Positions 1 through 7,434 of a stretch of DNA of 41,108 bases are shown one piece after another. The stretch spans positions 1 through 41,108 of IMG/VR virus record IMGVR_UViG_3300002144_000640. One strand, 5' to 3'. Below the pieces are notes generated by a model that saw nothing but the letters and a program-made list of their open reading frames with translations, did not search any database and had not been told where the DNA came from. A program made the translations under genes and the position numbers. Origin of the DNA: a virus. The first letter of the stretch is position 1. Every line of letters begins with the position of its first letter.

Positions 1-992
1 ATACCATTTGCTTCTAGAATGTCTGCGTATTCTCTACCAGAGTACATTTCATTAGTAAGATCAAGGGTAAACATATGGCACTGAGTTCCACCACTGACTA
101 CCTCAATACCAGCATCTAAAAATGTCTGTGCCATTGCATGAGCATTAATACGAATGCGTTGAGCGTATAGTTTAAACTCTGGTTGAAGTGCTTCATAAAA
201 ACACTGTGCCTTTGCCGCGATAATATGCATCAAAGGGCCACCTTGAGTTCCTGGAAACACTGCACTATTTAACTTCTTTGAGTACTGTTCATCATTCCAT
301 AGAATCATACCACCCCGAGGACCACGCAATGTCTTGTGTGTAGTAGTAGTTGCTACATGTGCATAAGGAAACGGATTAGGGTATGTGCCACCAGCAATGA
401 GACCAGAGTAATGGCTCATGTCTGCAAGTAGAATAGCACCAACACTGTCAGCAATTTCTCGGAATCTTTTCCAATCAATAACTTGACTATATGCACTAGC
501 ACCAGCAATAATCATCTTAGGGTTGTTGAATCTTGCTAGTTTTTCTACATGATCATAGTCAATAAAACCTTGTGAGTCAACAAAATACGACTCTGTATCA
601 AACCACTTACCACTGACATTAACCTTAGCACCATGACTTAAATGCCCACCACTTGCTAAATCCATACCAAGGATAAGATCTCCTGGTTTTAGGAATGCCG
701 CGAACACTGCCAAGTTAGCATTAGCGCCACTATGAGGTTGCACATTCGCAAAGTTACAACTAAAGAGTTTAGTTGCGTATTCAATCGCCAGATTTTCTAC
801 ATCATCTGCATTGTCACAACCATTGTAGTAACGCTTACCTGGAAGGCCTTCAGCGTATTTGTTGGTAAAAATGCTACCACATAGCTGCATGACTTCATTA
901 CTCGCAAAGTTCTCACTTGCAATGAGTTCAATAGTATCTGCTTGACGAATACCCTCAGCAGATAGAATACTTAAAATTCTTTTATCAATCAT
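1..992 (-). CDS. glyA: serine hydroxymethyltransferase, 3' end cut by window edge
   Basis: This is a PLP enzyme that converts serine plus tetrahydrofolate to glycine plus methylene-THF, the one-carbon donor for thymidylate. The N-terminus reads [14 protein letters not shown]. It is followed by the family hallmarks IELIASENF, the [16 protein letters not shown] region, and [14 protein letters not shown], which holds the PLP-binding lysine. About 330 of the usual ~415 residues are visible, and the C-terminus lies before base 1. The ATG at 992-990 sits 4 nt after the stop of the upstream oxygenase gene, with an AGGAAAG stretch just before it, so the two are probably co-transcribed. In a phage that also carries nrdA and nrdB, the likely role is raising dTMP supply during infection. 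The family call is firm; the metabolic role is inferred. Confidence 0.95.
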   Translation of the reverse strand, partial: MIDKRILSILSAEGIRQADTIELIASENFASNEVMQLCGSIFTNKYAEGLPGKRYYNGCDNADDVENLAIEYATKLFSCNFANVQPHSGANANLAVFAAFLKPGDLILGMDLASGGHLSHGAKVNVSGKWFDTESYFVDSQGFIDYDHVEKLARFNNPKMIIAGASAYSQVIDWKRFREIADSVGAILLADMSHYSGLIAGGTYPNPFPYAHVATTTTHKTLRGPRGGMILWNDEQYSKKLNSAVFPGTQGGPLMHIIAAKAQCFYEALQPEFKLYAQRIRINAHAMAQTFLDAGIEVVSGGTQCHMFTLDLTNEMYSGREYADILEANG

Positions 993-996
993 TAAA

Positions 997-1842
997 TTAT
1001 TTATCTTTCCTATATTTGTTACACCAAGTATATCCATCAATTAACCCAAGTTTTTCACACATTTCGTCAGTAAATGTTCCATCTATTCTTAGAGTGTATC
1101 TAAAAGCAGGTTCTGGATCGACGCCGTGATAGTCCCTGTTATTAAAAAAATAGCTTTTAGCAGAACTGTCTAAATAAATTTTATTTTCTAATATCTCATC
1201 ATACACATAGCTTGGCCGGCTGCCACCGGTAAAGAACAGATTTAAATTGTGATCTTTATGCTCTGTCATATTGGCGTCCCTATGACACGCGACTCCAGCC
1301 CCTGGATATGTGCAAAAAAATAATACGCGGCCGATGGTTTTAAACGGCAGCGACTTAAGATATTCCATAAGCAATGGAAAGTTATTTGATACCTCTGTAT
1401 AATCGCCTTTTGAATTTTTTTGAAAGAAACTATTTTTTTTCAAGTAGAGACCAAAAAACCATGGAATTGTAGCACCCATAGCATAGTAAATATATCTATA
1501 GGCGCTAGTAAAAGATTGATCCTCTGTAAGCAATCTCTCAATTGACTTTCTATGCTCTCCGGTGGGGTCATAGGCATCAAGATGCTTTATGATATGCGTC
1601 CAAGAAACACCGTGGCCAGGAGCTAAATCGCCAAATATCATAGCTTGCTTATAGCTAGATTCAGATCTAGCCAAGCCAACAAGACATTCAGTATGGAGTT
1701 CAGAATCCATACTATGATTTATATATGGATCCATATTAATGATTGGAGTGTTGTTTAATCCAACTCCCTGGACACCAAGTTTTTCAAAGTTAAAATGCGG
1801 GATATTAATCCCACACATTTTCATAATTTCTAAATCTTGCAT
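997..1842 (-). CDS. 2OG-Fe(II) oxygenase-like protein (281 aa)
   Basis: The second half carries the pattern of a double-stranded beta-helix iron oxygenase: H187-x-D189 in CHRDAN, a distal H239 in RDYHGV, and arginines R248 and R252 in FRYTLR that could bind 2-oxoglutarate. The first ~150 residues have no motif I recognise. No signal peptide or membrane segment is visible. It lies directly upstream of the SHMT gene on the same strand and follows another small oxygenase-like gene. The substrate cannot be read from the sequence; protein, nucleic acid or small-molecule hydroxylation are all possible. The fold call rests on motif spacing only. Confidence 0.6.
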   Translation of the reverse strand: MQDLEIMKMCGINIPHFNFEKLGVQGVGLNNTPIINMDPYINHSMDSELHTECLVGLARSESSYKQAMIFGDLAPGHGVSWTHIIKHLDAYDPTGEHRKSIERLLTEDQSFTSAYRYIYYAMGATIPWFFGLYLKKNSFFQKNSKGDYTEVSNNFPLLMEYLKSLPFKTIGRVLFFCTYPGAGVACHRDANMTEHKDHNLNLFFTGGSRPSYVYDEILENKIYLDSSAKSYFFNNRDYHGVDPEPAFRYTLRIDGTFTDEMCEKLGLIDGYTWCNKYRKDK

Positions 1843-1868
1843 TATTACTATATACTTTTATAATTAAA

Positions 1869-2417
1869 CTACTTATAGAAATTTTTTTCAAACCATTCTA
1901 AAGTTTCTTCCCAGGAATATCTTTGTCTCCATCTTATACTTACAGCTAATCTATCAGTATCGCCCGGATTCCACACATTATGCGCTACGTCGGTTTTTAC
2001 TAATGCAACTTTTCCCTCAGACCATTGATCTACAACTTCACCAAAAGTGTTTTCCCAACTTTGATACCAAACATCTGCGTTAGGTTGGTAACTTAAGTTG
2101 CCTTGGGAGTTAGGAACAAACCATTGCATTACTCCTTGGCCTTCTATTAATACATTTAGGCTTGGCCAAAATGGCAATTTAGATTTGGTTGCAATGTCTA
2201 TGTGTACATTTTGCTTATCAGTGTATGGTTTCATATGAAAAACTAAAGATGTTAAATCACCTAGTTCTGATAATTTTTCATAGACATTAGCTCCTAAAAA
2301 AAGTTTAGGGTCTTGGCTTCTTACAGAAAATAATTCATTATGCCAAGGTCTAAATACCTTTGTCGTATCAGGTATTAAATCTAAGCTTGTTAAATTGAGA
2401 ACTTTGTGGCAAATCAT
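1869..2417 (-). CDS. small cupin/2OG oxygenase-like protein (182 aa)
   Basis: This short cytosolic protein has an H72-x-D74 pair in NVHIDI, a distal H146 in DVAHNVW, and arginines R156 and R162 in DRLAVSIRWR. That is the facial-triad order of 2OG-Fe(II) oxygenases and related cupins. A run of beta-type segments lies between the two His sites (GQGVMQWFVP, EGKVALVKT). At 182 residues it is close to a minimal beta-helix core. It is followed by the 281-aa oxygenase-like gene after a 26-nt gap, so the two may act on one pathway. The substrate is unknown, and a non-catalytic cupin is an alternative. Confidence 0.5.
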   Translation of the reverse strand: MICHKVLNLTSLDLIPDTTKVFRPWHNELFSVRSQDPKLFLGANVYEKLSELGDLTSLVFHMKPYTDKQNVHIDIATKSKLPFWPSLNVLIEGQGVMQWFVPNSQGNLSYQPNADVWYQSWENTFGEVVDQWSEGKVALVKTDVAHNVWNPGDTDRLAVSIRWRQRYSWEETLEWFEKNFYK

Positions 2418-2479
2418 TTTGAGCTATCGAGGAATAACCATATATAGGAATCAACCAACACCCTACACTGCGAGGCGTG

Positions 2480-3013
2480 TTAGATTTTACCTTTAAGATA
2501 TTTCAGCATAATTTCTGGACTTGACTCACCGTAAGGATCACCAGGAGCACAACTACGCATACCAGGTTCCTCGAACATATGCTCAATTGTGCAGTCAGGT
2601 CCTACGACCATTGAGTAGCGCCATGAACGATAACCGAAACCCAGGTTGCTTTTATCAACAAGCATGCCCATACCTTGTGTAAATGAACCATTGCCATCAG
2701 GTAGTGCCTTAATATTCCACACACCTTGGTCAATCATCCACTTACGCATAACAAATGCATCATTAACCGATACAACGTATACTTCGTCAATACCAAGACT
2801 TAAGATCTCATCATACGCCTTTTCATAACCAGGCACTTGAAAGGTTGAGCAAGTGGGTGTGAACGCACCCGGTAGTGAAAAGACTACACTACGTTTGTTT
2901 AGGAAGATGCCCTTGGCGGTTTTCAGCACCCACTTGAATGGATTATCACCACCAATAGTCTCATCGCGCTCACGTGTATAGAATGTTGAGTCCGGAATAA
3001 ATCTTAAATACAT
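2480..3013 (-). CDS. peroxiredoxin, Prx5/AhpC-TSA type
   Basis: This thiol peroxidase should reduce H2O2 and organic peroxides. The peroxidatic motif PGAFTPTCS places the catalytic cysteine at C55, in the PxxxTxxC context. A conserved arginine lies in the RSWRYSMVV stretch, and cysteines C141 and C155 are candidate resolving residues. PGAFTPTC and the following PGYEKAYDE resemble the Prx5 (hybrid peroxiredoxin-glutaredoxin) branch. The 177-aa length is normal for the family. An AAGGA ribosome site precedes the ATG. The gene follows tRNA-Arg on the same strand with about 20 nt between them. It probably protects infected cells, or phage redox enzymes such as RNR, from peroxide. Confidence 0.9.
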   Translation of the reverse strand: MYLRFIPDSTFYTRERDETIGGDNPFKWVLKTAKGIFLNKRSVVFSLPGAFTPTCSTFQVPGYEKAYDEILSLGIDEVYVVSVNDAFVMRKWMIDQGVWNIKALPDGNGSFTQGMGMLVDKSNLGFGYRSWRYSMVVGPDCTIEHMFEEPGMRSCAPGDPYGESSPEIMLKYLKGKI

Positions 3014-3034
3014 ATTTTATTTTCCTTATATAGT

Positions 3035-3111
3035 TGGCCTGACCAGCAGGATTCGAACCTGCGACCCACAGCTTAGAAGGCTGTTGCTCTATCCAACTGA
3101 GCTATGGTCAG
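3035..3111 (-). tRNA. tRNA-Arg (anticodon UCU), CCA encoded
   Basis: A full cloverleaf is readable on the minus strand: acceptor CTGACCA/TGGTCAG, D-arm GCTC...GAGC, anticodon stem ACAGC/GCTGT with loop CTTCTAA, and T-arm GCAGG-TTCGAAT-CCTGC. The discriminator is G and the 3' CCA is encoded at 3037-3035. The anticodon TCT (plus-strand 3075-3077) reads AGA, the arginine codon favoured in AT-rich phage genes. It is embedded between two protein genes on the same strand, and its 5' end contains the stop codon of the upstream gene. Confidence 0.96.
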
Positions 3112-3296
3112 GTAATTGTTCTATCAGCAACTTTGGCTTCAAAGATTTCCCAAAGTTTCTTAAATTTATAATCGTACAGAGCGGCAAGGCTTCTGAAGTC
3201 ACCTAGTGATGCATCCATTTCTTCCAACATACAAATGTCGTCACAGATGCCCCAACACTGCACAATCTGTTGTTCGAGATCAAATCTGTCCGACAT
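3108..3296 (-). CDS. conserved small phage protein (62 aa)
   Basis: The protein starts MSDRFDLEQQIVQCWG and is acidic and helical. I recognise this N-terminal pattern (RFDLEQQI..CW) as a recurrent small protein of T4-like marine phages with no known function. The ATG at 3296 is chosen over an in-frame ATG 42 nt upstream because the conserved block begins at MSDRFD. It overlaps the end of the dsbA-like gene by 17 nt. Its TGA stop (3110-3108) lies inside the acceptor stem of the downstream tRNA, so message translation and tRNA maturation use the same bases. Confidence 0.7.
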   Translation of the reverse strand: MSDRFDLEQQIVQCWGICDDICMLEEMDASLGDFRSLAALYDYKFKKLWEIFEAKVADRTIT

Positions 3297-3546
3297 GTAC
3301 GGGAGCGGTAATCGCTTCGTAAAGTGCATTGATATCATCTAGTTCGGTCTGAACCTGGCTGTAGTTCTGTTTATGGTAAATTGCCGCAACCTTGGCAATA
3401 TATTTTTTAGGAATATCCAATTCCTCTGCGATATCACTAATGGCTTCTTTCTGTAGGCTCTTCTCTGCCTCTGCACGTAGCATTGAGTCGGAGAGTTCCT
3501 TGACACAGTCAAGAAGTTTTTTACGGTCAGCTGGATTGCTTAACAT
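3280..3546 (-). CDS. dsbA: DsbA-like dsDNA-binding late transcription regulator
   Basis: An 88-aa helical protein resembling T4 DsbA in size and C-terminal pattern: a helix-rich N-terminus, then AAIYHKQNYSQ and a closing ELDDINALYEAI. T4 DsbA is a small dsDNA-binding protein that binds upstream of late promoters. The middle segment ISDIAEELDIPKKYI looks like a helix-turn-helix. A strong sigma70/T4-early-type promoter lies 30-60 nt upstream, which fits early expression of a regulator. The next gene overlaps its end by 17 nt. The assignment is by pattern and size, not by search. Confidence 0.6.
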   Translation of the reverse strand: MLSNPADRKKLLDCVKELSDSMLRAEAEKSLQKEAISDIAEELDIPKKYIAKVAAIYHKQNYSQVQTELDDINALYEAITAPVHVGQI

Positions 3547-3577
3547 TATATAGGTCCTTTGTTAAATTCAAGTTTAT

Positions 3578-3606
3578 ATTATAACACGTTCTGGTTGGTC
3601 TGTAAA
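3578..3606 (-). promoter_or_regulatory. early promoter for the dsbA-like gene
   Basis: On the minus strand TTTACA (3606-3601), 17 bp, then TATAAT (3583-3578). The preceding base gives GTTTAC, the T4 early promoter -35 form. Transcription would start near 3571 and read the dsbA-like gene at 3546, the small gene after it and the tRNA. Confidence 0.75.
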
Positions 3607-3610
3607 CACT

Positions 3611-3922
3611 TTAGTGCATTAAAATACGAATGAAACCAACCAAGTCAATACCAACCAATAAGGCATAGTTTGCAATCATACCAAAGCTCCTACGAGTATA
3701 AGCAGACCAACCATACAGAACGCAACCAGTAATCCATACAGGATACATGTAAAGAAGTGGAGGAGTAGGAGCAGTGACTGCCATAGTAATTGAGCACCCA
3801 ATACTAATAGCCCAAGCGATAAGCTCAACAATAAAACGTACTGGATAACTTGCCCAGTCGGTCCTAATCCATTCAAAAATTCCATGTAAGGTATTATACA
3901 CCGTCAGTTTCCATGACTTCAT
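3611..3922 (-). CDS. small integral membrane protein (103 aa)
   Basis: Three hydrophobic segments are visible: residues ~28-49 (FIVELIAWAISIGC), ~55-72 (PPLLYMYPVWITGCVLYG) and ~80-100 (GMIANYALLVGIDLVGFI). Trp and Arg residues lie at the ends. The N-terminus is soluble and basic-aromatic. No catalytic motif is seen. It lies just upstream of the dsbA promoter and its start overlaps the preceding 57-aa gene by 29 nt. A role at the inner membrane early in infection is plausible, but I do not recognise a specific family. Confidence 0.6.
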   Translation of the reverse strand: MKSWKLTVYNTLHGIFEWIRTDWASYPVRFIVELIAWAISIGCSITMAVTAPTPPLLYMYPVWITGCVLYGWSAYTRRSFGMIANYALLVGIDLVGFIRILMH

Positions 3923-4067
3923 TAAAGATAAATTCGATATGGTTTAATGAAAGTGTTGGATAAACTGCCAACATATCTTCGTAGGCTTGATCCATATCAA
4001 TAGCGCCATCTTCAATTTCGGCCAATAGTTCATTGACCATTACATAAATTTCTTTCATTTTACTCAT
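3894..4067 (-). CDS. small acidic hypothetical protein (57 aa)
   Basis: The ORF reads MSKMKEIYVMVNELLAEIED and continues to a TAA at 3896-3894. It is acidic and helical with no cysteine and no membrane segment. An AGGAGAAC ribosome site lies just ahead of the ATG. The ATG shares its A with the TAA stop of the upstream gene (TAATG), a typical translational coupling junction. Its 3' end overlaps the membrane-protein gene. No function is recognised. Coding is supported by the coupling, the ribosome site and the absence of any other gene here. Confidence 0.65.
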   Translation of the reverse strand: MSKMKEIYVMVNELLAEIEDGAIDMDQAYEDMLAVYPTLSLNHIEFIFNEVMETDGV

Positions 4068-4303
4068 TATAGTTCTCCTTTAGTTTCACCAACATATACG
4101 ACGTTGTTGCGGGTCTTTGTCATATAGTAAAAACATTTTGCAGTGGCATCATATTTTGTATTAGGATTCTTAAGCACACGCTTAAGAGCTTTAGCCATTT
4201 TTACTGGATCCTCAGTGTACTCGCCAAGACAACCACACATGCAACCAATTTTGCCAGAGTACGCACGAGTAGGGGTAGGTGTGTGAATTTGTGTAGTAGT
4301 CAT
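4067..4303 (-). CDS. small Cys-rich conserved phage protein (78 aa)
   Basis: The core is PTRAYSGKIGCMCGCLGEY, with three cysteines in CxCxC spacing, followed by a basic helix (MAKALKRVLKN) and a C-terminal strand pair ending NVVYVGETKGEL. The cysteine cluster could bind a metal, but three cysteines alone are not a full zinc site. A further cysteine at KCFYYM could be the fourth ligand. The start is set at MTTTQIHT (4303), since the upstream in-frame ATG adds only three residues. It is the first gene after one of the three near-identical early promoters. Confidence 0.65.
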   Translation of the reverse strand: MTTTQIHTPTPTRAYSGKIGCMCGCLGEYTEDPVKMAKALKRVLKNPNTKYDATAKCFYYMTKTRNNVVYVGETKGEL

Positions 4304-4336
4304 TTTTATCATCCGTTATTTGGTTGGTATGGTACA

Positions 4337-4365
4337 ATTATACCACGTCCATAGAAAAAGTACAT
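4337..4365 (-). promoter_or_regulatory. early promoter P2 with conserved leader
   Basis: Minus strand: ATGTAC (4365-4360), 17 bp, TATAAT (4342-4337), followed by the leader ACCATACCAACCAA (4333-4320), which is shared exactly with two other promoters. A GAAAGTATTA element (plus-strand 4364-4375, reverse orientation) abuts the -35 box. It drives the Cys-rich small gene and those downstream. Confidence 0.75.
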
Positions 4366-4384
4366 AATACTTTCGTATAAGATT

Positions 4385-4627
4385 TCAGTTAACTGATTGG
4401 CAGAACCAGCCTTTGTTCTTAATCTTGCGGGATGCCGTCATGTGAACCTTACGGTTCTTCATATACGCTGGAGTTGGTACAGCATGGATGCCACCGAGTT
4501 TCATGCACTCTGTAAGAGCAAGGTCACGTTTGACGTAGGTGGATAGAGCCTCAGCTGGGATAGTGAACTGACGTGGCTGACCGACTTCGTTGGTCCAGAA
4601 AAAAGATGTGTATGTAATTTTTTCCAT
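4385..4627 (-). CDS. hypothetical early protein (80 aa)
   Basis: The protein starts MEKITYTSFFWTNEVGQPRQ and ends with a basic, Trp/Cys-containing tail (KIKNKGWFCQSVN). It is soluble, with no signal peptide or membrane segment. I do not recognise a family. It is a single-gene transcription unit: it has its own early promoter 35-63 nt upstream, an AGGAGTG ribosome site, and the next promoter begins right after its stop. Such isolated small early genes in T4-like phages are often host-takeover factors, but that is only an inference from position. Confidence 0.6.
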   Translation of the reverse strand: MEKITYTSFFWTNEVGQPRQFTIPAEALSTYVKRDLALTECMKLGGIHAVPTPAYMKNRKVHMTASRKIKNKGWFCQSVN

Positions 4628-4661
4628 TTTAAAGCACTCCTTGTTTGGTTGGTATGGTTCT

Positions 4662-4690
4662 ATTATAACGCAACCGGCAGGTTTGTAAAC
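4662..4690 (-). promoter_or_regulatory. early promoter P3 with conserved leader
   Basis: Minus strand: GTTTAC (4690-4685), 17 bp, TATAAT (4667-4662), then the leader ACCATACCAACCAA (4658-4645). A GAAAGTATTAC copy sits directly upstream at 4710-4699, and an opposite-oriented copy lies at 4743-4754. Confidence 0.8.
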
Positions 4691-4698
4691 AGTTTTTT

Positions 4699-4754
4699 GT
4701 AATACTTTCTTCTACTTTTTAGCGGTATTGCGCATTTATATCCAAAAGTATTAC
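4699..4754. repeat. inverted pair of GAAAGTATTAC elements upstream of P3
   Basis: Two copies face each other: GTAATACTTTCT at 4699-4710 and CAAAAGTATTAC at 4743-4754. The second copy is preceded by GCGCATTTATATCC (4730-4743), a 14-mer found again, inverted, at 31286-31299. The second arm falls at the 3' end of the 81-aa gene. Confidence 0.6.
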
Positions 4755-4996
4755 ATATCCAAACCTGCTAGTTGGCCTATTACAAATTTGGCCTCCCACG
4801 AAGAAGTGCAGCAATCTTCGTTGACGGTGATTGATTTAAACCCCGCGATCTTAACAGTGATTGGTCCTGATTGTAGCTCAGTGAATCCTGAGGTTCTGGT
4901 CTTTTTTGAAGCAACGCCGGTACAGAAGTATAACGTTTCACGGAGCTCATCGGATACGACTTTTCTAGCATAATGCACATTGGATACTCTTTTCAT
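4751..4996 (-). CDS. hypothetical early protein (81 aa)
   Basis: It starts MKRVSNVHYARKVVSDELRE and appears mainly beta with some helix. Two adjacent cysteines (EDCCTSS) and one more (YFCTGV) are present. There is no membrane segment and no known motif. Its ATG overlaps the TGA of the metallopeptidase-like gene (ATGA), so the two are translationally coupled and may act together. A plus-strand ORF covers nearly the same bases, but the coupling and the operon favour the minus strand. Function unknown. Confidence 0.6.
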   Translation of the reverse strand: MKRVSNVHYARKVVSDELRETLYFCTGVASKKTRTSGFTELQSGPITVKIAGFKSITVNEDCCTSSWEAKFVIGQLAGLDM

Positions 4997-5451
4997 AATA
5001 TAAAAAACGTGTTTAACTTTCGTTTGGCTACTGGCTGTGGTTTTGCAAATTGCTTAAACAAAGCTTCTTGTAGCTTGAATGCTTCTTTTTCCCATGGCAG
5101 TTTGCGGTACCCTACAGTATCCTCACAGTACATTTTGCCAAGCCAAGACTTTACATTGCCAAAGGCCTCGTCACGTAGCTGACGTTTGAAGTACTGACGG
5201 ATATGAACCATCTCGTGAAACACAGTGAGAACTAACTCTTTGTCAGATAGACGCGGATCTATTTCTAACTCGAAAGTCTTGTGGTCTTCAGATAGGCAGT
5301 AACCTTCGGCGCCGTCAATGTGACGGTTTAGATATACGTCAACGTCAAGCGACATTGTACGGGGAAGCAGCTTATATAAGGCAAACTGCATAGCTGATTC
5401 AATCAGCTGCCGTTGGACCTTACGGCCACCGCGGATCCTTATCACATTCAT
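4993..5451 (-). CDS. HExxH (SprT-like) zinc metallopeptidase-like protein
   Basis: This 152-aa protein has the zincin motif HEMVH (H79, E80, H83) in a helix, FHEMVHIRQY. A downstream PWEKEAF segment (E121, E123) could supply the third zinc ligand, as in SprT/WSS1-type minimal proteases. The N-terminal half forms strands (LDVDVYLNR, FELEIDP) as expected before the metal helix. There is no signal peptide, so it would act in the cytoplasm on host or phage proteins. It is the first gene after early promoter P4 and is coupled to the 81-aa gene. The protease fold is well supported; the target is unknown. Confidence 0.7.
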   Translation of the reverse strand: MNVIRIRGGRKVQRQLIESAMQFALYKLLPRTMSLDVDVYLNRHIDGAEGYCLSEDHKTFELEIDPRLSDKELVLTVFHEMVHIRQYFKRQLRDEAFGNVKSWLGKMYCEDTVGYRKLPWEKEAFKLQEALFKQFAKPQPVAKRKLNTFFIL

Positions 5452-5481
5452 AGGTACATCCTTGTTGGTTGGTATGGTACC

Positions 5482-5510
5482 ATTATACCATGACCACCAG
5501 GAAAGTACAC
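5482..5510 (-). promoter_or_regulatory. early promoter P4 with conserved leader
   Basis: Minus strand: GTGTAC (5510-5505), 17 bp, TATAAT (5487-5482), then the leader ACCATACCAACCAA (5478-5465) and an AAGGA ribosome site for the metallopeptidase-like gene. CGAAAGCACTACAAAATACT lies immediately upstream of the -35 box. Confidence 0.8.
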
Positions 5511-5518
5511 AGTATTTT

Positions 5519-5561
5519 GTAGTGCTTTCGTCTAAGATTGAGTTTAGTGCGAAAGTATTAC
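5519..5561. repeat. inverted pair of GAAAGTATTAC elements upstream of P4
   Basis: GTAGTGCTTTCG (5519-5530) and CGAAAGTATTAC (5550-5561) form an imperfect inverted repeat with a 19-nt spacer. The right arm overlaps the stop codon of the gene ending at 5558. Confidence 0.65.
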
Positions 5562-6166
5562 TTTTTTCCGTATGTAATTATCTCTACATTATCATTAATT
5601 TTAATTTTAATGTCACCATGAAAATGATGTAATTTAAATTTAATTGAATTAAATTCATTAAACATATTTTCCCAAATTGGCCTCCAATTAGTATTTAATC
5701 TAACATTATTATTAGCTTTCCTATCTGATATCATAAAGAAATCAGATGTGCTTCTGAGATTCATGTCGAATATAGAATCAAATCCGTAAATATTAATTTC
5801 AGTTGGATTAAACTTTTTAATTGCATAATAAACTGCCATATGCCCACAATTAAAATCAGTGTAATTAGCTACATATTTTGGTTTAACTGTAAAGAATTCT
5901 TTAATTTGAGGCGAGCGCTTTATATAAAATGCTGAATGCTGTTCCATCCAAACCTTAGGTCTAAAGCCAAGAACCCATTCGCCTGGAACATCGATCACAC
6001 CTTCAGTGATAGCCTTCATCATCTTAAAATCAACGATACAGCTGGCATAAATGCCATTTACTTCAAAAGGCGGCACATTACACGCTAGCTTAAGACCCTT
6101 CCGCTCGGTTTTATTATATAAATCAGCACTATCACCATTACCAATTACATGAACTACCCTAGACAT
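5558..6166 (-). CDS. Rossmann-like sugar-cluster protein, DUF115/sialyltransferase-like
   Basis: The 202-aa protein begins VVHVIGNGDSADLY, a nucleotide-binding-type strand-loop-helix with GNG. In the middle, NCGHMAVYYAIKKFNPTEINIYGFDSIF resembles the segment of DUF115-type and CST-like sialyltransferase proteins where a helix precedes an IYGFD strand. It is the last gene of the glycosyltransferase cluster and overlaps the previous gene by 8 nt. A sugar-nucleotide-using transferase is the most likely role. The family call is tentative because no catalytic pair can be fixed by eye. Confidence 0.45.
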   Translation of the reverse strand: MSRVVHVIGNGDSADLYNKTERKGLKLACNVPPFEVNGIYASCIVDFKMMKAITEGVIDVPGEWVLGFRPKVWMEQHSAFYIKRSPQIKEFFTVKPKYVANYTDFNCGHMAVYYAIKKFNPTEINIYGFDSIFDMNLRSTSDFFMISDRKANNNVRLNTNWRPIWENMFNEFNSIKFKLHHFHGDIKIKINDNVEIITYGKK

Positions 6167-6800
6167 TCATCAAACTCCTAATATGGTCTTTACCTTTTTG
6201 GCCGGTCCAGTGTAGCACTACTGGATTTTTGGGCACTGTATTATCTAAATGATCTATCCTTAACACATTATATTTTCTTGGAAGATCATTAATATGTATC
6301 ATCTCCATTAATTGGTCTTTTATTAACAGATGCAGTACTTCTTGATCACCACGAACTGGGCTAACAGCAACTGCCTCGGCCCATGTTTTTAATATTGGTG
6401 GATTAGGCGAACCTTCAAAAGCCACAACGCCACTGTTATGCCATTTTTCTTTTGACCTTGTAGTCCATGGCATATCCACCGCCATGGTAAGTTTGCCAGA
6501 TTCAACATGATCCCAAATAGAACTTAGATCGCCTAGCACTTCACAGTCAGTATCCAGCCAACAAACTTTATCTGCTAATAAAGATGCGTTAAGCATAGCT
6601 GCGGGTTTCTTAAACCAACCATGGTCTTGGTTACCACGAAGAGACTTTCTTAATTCTGGGTATAATGCACCAAACATGCCAAAGTCATAAATCACCAATT
6701 CAGCATCTGGATTATGCTTCTTAAAATTTTCTACAAACCATGGCAACATCCATTCTGTATTACAGTCACACCCAGTAATAAATAGTTTAGATAATTTCAT
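6159..6800 (-). CDS. glycosyltransferase, GT8-like
   Basis: This 213-aa GT-A-type enzyme begins KLSKLFITGCDCNTEWM. A DxD motif in VCWLDTDCEVLGDL would bind Mn and the nucleotide sugar. The C-terminal segment VVLHWTGQKGKDH resembles the H..G..KP-type metal-binding end of GT8 proteins. An SGVVAF strand precedes a DQEVLHLL segment typical of the family. The start is set at MKLSKLF (6800); an ATG 15 nt upstream is also possible. It overlaps both neighbours, consistent with one operon for surface glycan synthesis. Confidence 0.75.
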   Translation of the reverse strand: MKLSKLFITGCDCNTEWMLPWFVENFKKHNPDAELVIYDFGMFGALYPELRKSLRGNQDHGWFKKPAAMLNASLLADKVCWLDTDCEVLGDLSSIWDHVESGKLTMAVDMPWTTRSKEKWHNSGVVAFEGSPNPPILKTWAEAVAVSPVRGDQEVLHLLIKDQLMEMIHINDLPRKYNVLRIDHLDNTVPKNPVVLHWTGQKGKDHIRSLMNV

Positions 6801-7434
6801 AGGTTTCTTTCGCATAGTTGTGCTTAGCTAAACAACCGGTTTCATTCTGAATAGTAGTAAATGAATCACGGCATTCAACTGGCCATGGATTAAACTCTTG
6901 CAGCCAAGGGAAGTTTTTTAAACTTAAAAATATATCAGTCGGTCCACCACATTCCTTAGCTTTATCCATTACAGCCTTAGCACCATCCGGGTTAATCATA
7001 TATGCATGAGCACCTGGAAAATAAGGCTTTGAGACCAAAGGGCCTACAGAAAGATATGTTGGTATATTAAATCTACCGTATGATGGTTTACCAATATTCA
7101 TAACCTTATCAAATTTAGCATTCACAGGAAGGTCGTCAACTACGACAGCATCATGCTCAAATATAATCATAGGCTTACCTGTCTTATGACAAATCTCCCA
7201 TAATCTATAATGAGAAAGAAATGCAGACATGCAATTCTCAGGCCGAGAATATTTCTCATAAAAATTGGCAACAGGAATACCAAGTTCATCTAGTTGTTTT
7301 TTTGGATCATTTTCAGGCACTGTAGCCCAAAAGTTAAATGATTCAACACCGAATCTTTTGGATGATAACATGCATCGCGATGCTGCTGCCTCAGATTGTT
7401 TATTGCCACAAATGGTAATGACGAAAGAATTCAT
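6787..7434 (-). CDS. glycosyltransferase, GT25 (LPS biosynthesis) family
   Basis: The 215-aa protein shows the GT25 pattern: an N-terminal strand (SFVITICGN), then CMSAFLSHYRLWEIC followed by PMIIFEHDAVVVDDLP, where EHDA carries the acidic metal/donor site, and GAHAYMINPDGAKAVMD near the C-terminus. These features match beta-galactosyltransferases that extend LPS cores. Its start overlaps the end of a second GT25-like gene (ATGA type) and its end overlaps the GT8-like gene. Cytosolic, with no membrane anchor. Confidence 0.85.
   Translation of the reverse strand: MNSFVITICGNKQSEAAASRCMLSSKRFGVESFNFWATVPENDPKKQLDELGIPVANFYEKYSRPENCMSAFLSHYRLWEICHKTGKPMIIFEHDAVVVDDLPVNAKFDKVMNIGKPSYGRFNIPTYLSVGPLVSKPYFPGAHAYMINPDGAKAVMDKAKECGGPTDIFLSLKNFPWLQEFNPWPVECRDSFTTIQNETGCLAKHNYAKETYEII

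Noticed and set aside
4728-4973. Plus-strand ORF opposite the 81-aa early gene
   Set aside because: No ribosome site or neighbouring plus-strand gene is present, and the minus-strand ORF is ATGA-coupled to the metallopeptidase-like gene.
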